A stretch of 8,006 nt of DNA from Rickettsiales bacterium. Its GTDB lineage: Bacteria; Pseudomonadota; Alphaproteobacteria; Rickettsiales; UBA1997. Under the pieces are notes generated by a model. The model worked only from the letters and a program-made list of their open reading frames with translations. It was not told the DNA's origin and ran no database searches. Shown in pieces: positions 6,118-8,006 of the stretch. The position numbers and the translations under genes were made by a program. The stretch is from positions 1-8,006 of the forward strand of contig CANNMN010000054.1 in NCBI GenBank assembly GCA_947505885.1, given 5' to 3'. Positions within the stretch are counted from its first letter, which is position 1, and every line of letters starts with the position of its first letter.

Positions 6118-7551
6118 TTATTTCTCTATACTCTTCTCTCTGTGATCAAGCTTGGATCCTTCGGGATTTTGTAATGATGAAATTTGCCGTTGAGTAACAG
6201 AAGAATCATTAACTGATTTTTCTGTTGCCGTAAGTTTTAAAGCAGATCTAGCCTGATTATATGCAACAACAACCGCACCCCTAGCTGCCTCTATTTTTTC
6301 AGGAGATTTTTCATTAGCACTGAGCTCCTGCGCAAATTTATTTGCTGCATATTGCACACTATCGCCCATTTCTGCACCTCTTTGGACGGCGGCCTGCATA
6401 CCTCTGGCATAGATGTCATCAAAATCATGACCCTTACCGTCTCCTTTATCACAGAGTAAGTGTCCTAGTAATGCTCTAGTTGTGCCGTTACGACTAGTAA
6501 CACTTTCGGCAGACACTGCAAAATCTTCTCCACTTCTCTCGCTCGCAATAGCCGTACCAACTATCAAATCTCTTACTATGGAGCCAGCCATAGCCGGATC
6601 AATTCCGATAGAAGCGGCTCCTCTAATCTTTGATCCACGCACTTGCATAAGAATTCCAGCTACTAACTGCTCACGCTCTTCTTGAGCATGTTCACTACCT
6701 AAGCCTTTAGCAGAAGCATCAATCATTGCTCTTGCGGTCTTCATTGATCCGCCTCTCACATGTTTTAATGCCTCATCAACCTTTGACCCAGACCTAACTT
6801 CGTATTTGAGATCATCAAACTCCTTGGCAACTTTTATGATTAAACCACGAGATTCTTCATCACTTAAGCCACAGTTAACCCGCAGAGCTTCTTGCATAAT
6901 CTTATAAATAGACCATGGAGATGCCGGACCGCTACCAGCAAGGGCGGTATTTTTATTCATTTCACTTTCTTCAGCAGCAAAGGTTTTGCCCACCTTAGAA
7001 AAAAGAGCCAAAATATAATCAAGCTTATCTTCTTCGACACTACCGGACGTGGTGTAAGTTGTCGCAGACATTTCAACGTCAGCAAGTTTATTAGGCATCA
7101 AACGAATAATTTGGTCGGTCAAGTTTTTACAAGCCCTTTTGATCCCAGCTTTAGTAACGCCAGCAGCAACTGATGCGACTGCTGTATTCTCGCCTATATT
7201 GCCATTTTCTGCACACTTCCCTAGCAGCGCATCAATCTGATCCGGCTTAGCAGAATATATGATTAAATCATAGACGAGGCCTTTCTGAGGCATTCTTTCT
7301 GCTCTATTATCAGAATTAGCATAGAAGCATTTTATTCCATCCTTTCTTGGAAGCTTAACACTATTTCCCAGGATATGAAAAGTATCGCCCCTACTTTGAA
7401 GAAAATGTAAATTTGGATTTATCACCGAACTTCCCATACTTCCCTCAAGCCCAATACCCAGTACCGACATACTTTTTGGCAGAGTTGCGAATTCTCTTGT
7501 GAACTGACTACCAAGTTTTGCGGCATTTCTCCATAAAGATAATTTGCTCAT
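6118..7551 (-). CDS. ProC-like (pyrroline-5-carboxylate reductase family) protein with enlarged dimerisation domain
   Basis: A 477-residue protein related to P5C reductase, which makes proline with NAD(P)H, but far longer than the usual 260-280. Numbering from the ATG at 7551. A Rossmann start SVLGIGLEGSMGSS lies at 29-42, with an altered glycine loop (GxxGxxG rather than GxGxxG). IIYSAKPDQID at 97-107, SVAAGVT at 127-133 and RLMPNKLAD at 150-158 are ProC landmarks. The C-terminal domain begins AGSGPAS at 205-211 and holds the substrate-binding motif VTSRNGTT at 351-358. Some 95 extra residues separate these two, and they look like a second, diverged copy of the same helical unit (residues 228-276 versus 316-362). 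The last 40 or so residues are polar and probably disordered. A TTG at 7659 would add 36 residues, but that stretch contains a good promoter and a hairpin, so the ATG is preferred. CG-rich codons look scarcer than in neighbouring genes. Catalytic activity is not assured. Confidence 0.75.
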   Translation of the reverse strand: MSKLSLWRNAAKLGSQFTREFATLPKSMSVLGIGLEGSMGSSVINPNLHFLQSRGDTFHILGNSVKLPRKDGIKCFYANSDNRAERMPQKGLVYDLIIYSAKPDQIDALLGKCAENGNIGENTAVASVAAGVTKAGIKRACKNLTDQIIRLMPNKLADVEMSATTYTTSGSVEEDKLDYILALFSKVGKTFAAEESEMNKNTALAGSGPASPWSIYKIMQEALRVNCGLSDEESRGLIIKVAKEFDDLKYEVRSGSKVDEALKHVRGGSMKTARAMIDASAKGLGSEHAQEEREQLVAGILMQVRGSKIRGAASIGIDPAMAGSIVRDLIVGTAIASERSGEDFAVSAESVTSRNGTTRALLGHLLCDKGDGKGHDFDDIYARGMQAAVQRGAEMGDSVQYAANKFAQELSANEKSPEKIEAARGAVVVAYNQARSALKLTATEKSVNDSSVTQRQISSLQNPEGSKLDHREKSIEK

Positions 7552-7579
7552 AAAAAATTTTGAATTAAAATGGAAAACC

Positions 7580-7607
7580 AAGTCTCTTGGTTGCGCCCAA
7601 GAGACTT
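7580..7607 (-). other. Stem-loop in the leader of the ProC-like gene
   Basis: AAGTCTCTTGG at 7580-7590 is the exact reverse complement of 7597-7607, with a six-base loop. An outer AACC/GGTT pairing can extend it past a bulge. On the minus strand it is followed by GGTTTTCCATTTT. It falls a few bases after the predicted transcription start from the promoter at 7618-7646 and 28 bases before the ATG. It could act as an attenuator, a 5' stabilising stem, or a weak terminator for the upstream gene. Confidence 0.6.
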
Positions 7608-7617
7608 CTGGGTTAGC

Positions 7618-7646
7618 TTTACAAAATAGCTGCGATATTTTGTCAA
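7618..7646 (-). promoter_or_regulatory. Putative sigma70-type promoter of the ProC-like gene
   Basis: On the minus strand a consensus -35 box TTGACA (7646-7641) is followed after exactly 17 bases by TGTAAA (7623-7618), four of six matches to the -10 consensus. Transcription would begin near 7611 and read the leader hairpin, then the ATG at 7551. The position also argues against the upstream TTG as translation start. Confidence 0.5.
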
Positions 7647-7654
7647 TTTGTTTT

Positions 7655-7698
7655 AACAAATCTTCCGATCAGACAACTTTCGGCTGTGAAGATTTGTT
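7655..7698. repeat. 11-bp inverted repeat at the end of the upstream gene
   Basis: AACAAATCTTC at 7655-7665 pairs exactly with GAAGATTTGTT at 7688-7698, across 22 bases. On the minus strand it starts at the stop codon of the upstream gene, a usual terminator position, but an A-rich stretch rather than a T-run follows. It may protect the mRNA 3' end or work with Rho. The adjoining TTTGTTAAAACAAA is itself palindromic. Confidence 0.5.
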
Positions 7699-8006
7699 TA
7701 TTTTTGCGATCGGCATTTACCAAAATACATTTTCGGTGCTAGTGGACGAGCTTTGTAATTCTCTTCAATCAGGTGGGCAAAGGTGGCATCAAATATTTTT
7801 TCTTGGCGCGAGGTTATTTCAAAAAGAGGCGAGCTATCTTCGTCTAAGCAGAATTTTTTTTCTTTGAGTAAAGTTATTAAAAGAGCAGCTTCAGCTTGGG
7901 TAATTTTTGGAGTTTGTTTGTCAGGAAGGGAGTCTTTGTGACTCAAGATAAACGCGTCACTAACCGTAAAAACGAAAGAGTTGCGATCTCCCGCGCCGTA
8001 AAGTTC
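7698..8006 (-). CDS. Unrecognised protein, C-terminal part (cut by window edge)
   Basis: An open frame enters from the right edge and ends at TAA 7698-7700, giving at least 102 residues. It has no stop through the edge, so the TTG at 7946 (82 residues) is unlikely to be the true start. The visible sequence opens ELYGAGDRNSFVFTVSDAFI, continues with a helical stretch ITQAEAALLITLLKEKKF, and ends with a basic segment KMYFGKCRSQK. No signal peptide, membrane segment or known catalytic motif is visible. Codon choice (GCG, CGC) resembles the clear housekeeping genes of the window, which supports it being real. I do not recognise the family. A hairpin starts at its stop codon and the promoter of the next gene follows, so it is probably not cotranscribed with the ProC-like gene. 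Confidence 0.65.
   Translation of the reverse strand, partial: ELYGAGDRNSFVFTVSDAFILSHKDSLPDKQTPKITQAEAALLITLLKEKKFCLDEDSSPLFEITSRQEKIFDATFAHLIEENYKARPLAPKMYFGKCRSQK

Noticed and set aside
7544..7867. 107-codon plus-strand frame at the right end
   Set aside because: It crosses the promoter, two hairpins and the end of the upstream minus-strand gene, with no supporting motif or start signal.
7698..7946. 82-residue gene starting at TTG 7946
   Set aside because: The same frame is open to the window edge with protein-like sequence, so the gene most likely starts outside the window.

Overview
The window looks like a chromosomal stretch of an alphaproteobacterium of moderate to low GC, possibly on the Rickettsiales or Holosporales side. 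This rests on the rickettsia-like GltA, the membrane-anchor-free HlyC/CorC-type protein resembling rickettsial TlyC, the alphaproteobacterial form of MnmA, and the ybeY-tlyC pairing. That placement is inference; no database search was possible. No phage, transposase, CRISPR array, tRNA or rRNA gene was seen.

Layout from left to right. (1) Positions 1-161, minus: the 5' part of a small GIY-YIG nuclease gene. (2) Positions 181-256: a REP-like palindrome and a three-armed terminator-like element. (3) Positions 270-869, minus: pdxH. (4) Positions 893-1089: a small REP-like repeat cluster with a perfect 32-bp hairpin and a decayed duplicate of the mnmA 3' end. (5) Positions 1096-2211, minus: mnmA. 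(6) Positions 2274-3563, plus: gltA, diverging from mnmA and the only plus-strand gene. (7) Positions 3564-3711: a convergent gap with an inverted repeat. (8) Positions 5998-3712, minus: hemH, ybeY and tlyC, overlapping by GTGA and ATGA and so probably one translationally coupled operon. (9) Positions 6053-6100: a terminator. (10) Positions 6118-7551, minus: a strongly divergent ProC-like protein whose dimerisation domain appears to be tandemly duplicated. (11) Positions 7580-7698: a structured gap with hairpins and a good sigma70-type promoter. (12) Positions 7698-8006, minus: the C-terminal part of an unrecognised protein.

The genes are mostly housekeeping: PLP supply (pdxH), tRNA wobble thiolation (mnmA), TCA cycle entry (gltA), the last step of haem synthesis (hemH), and rRNA maturation (ybeY). 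They do not form one pathway. The two things most worth a second look are the enlarged ProC-like protein and the repeat cluster between mnmA and pdxH, where a piece of the mnmA coding end has been copied together with a REP-like unit.
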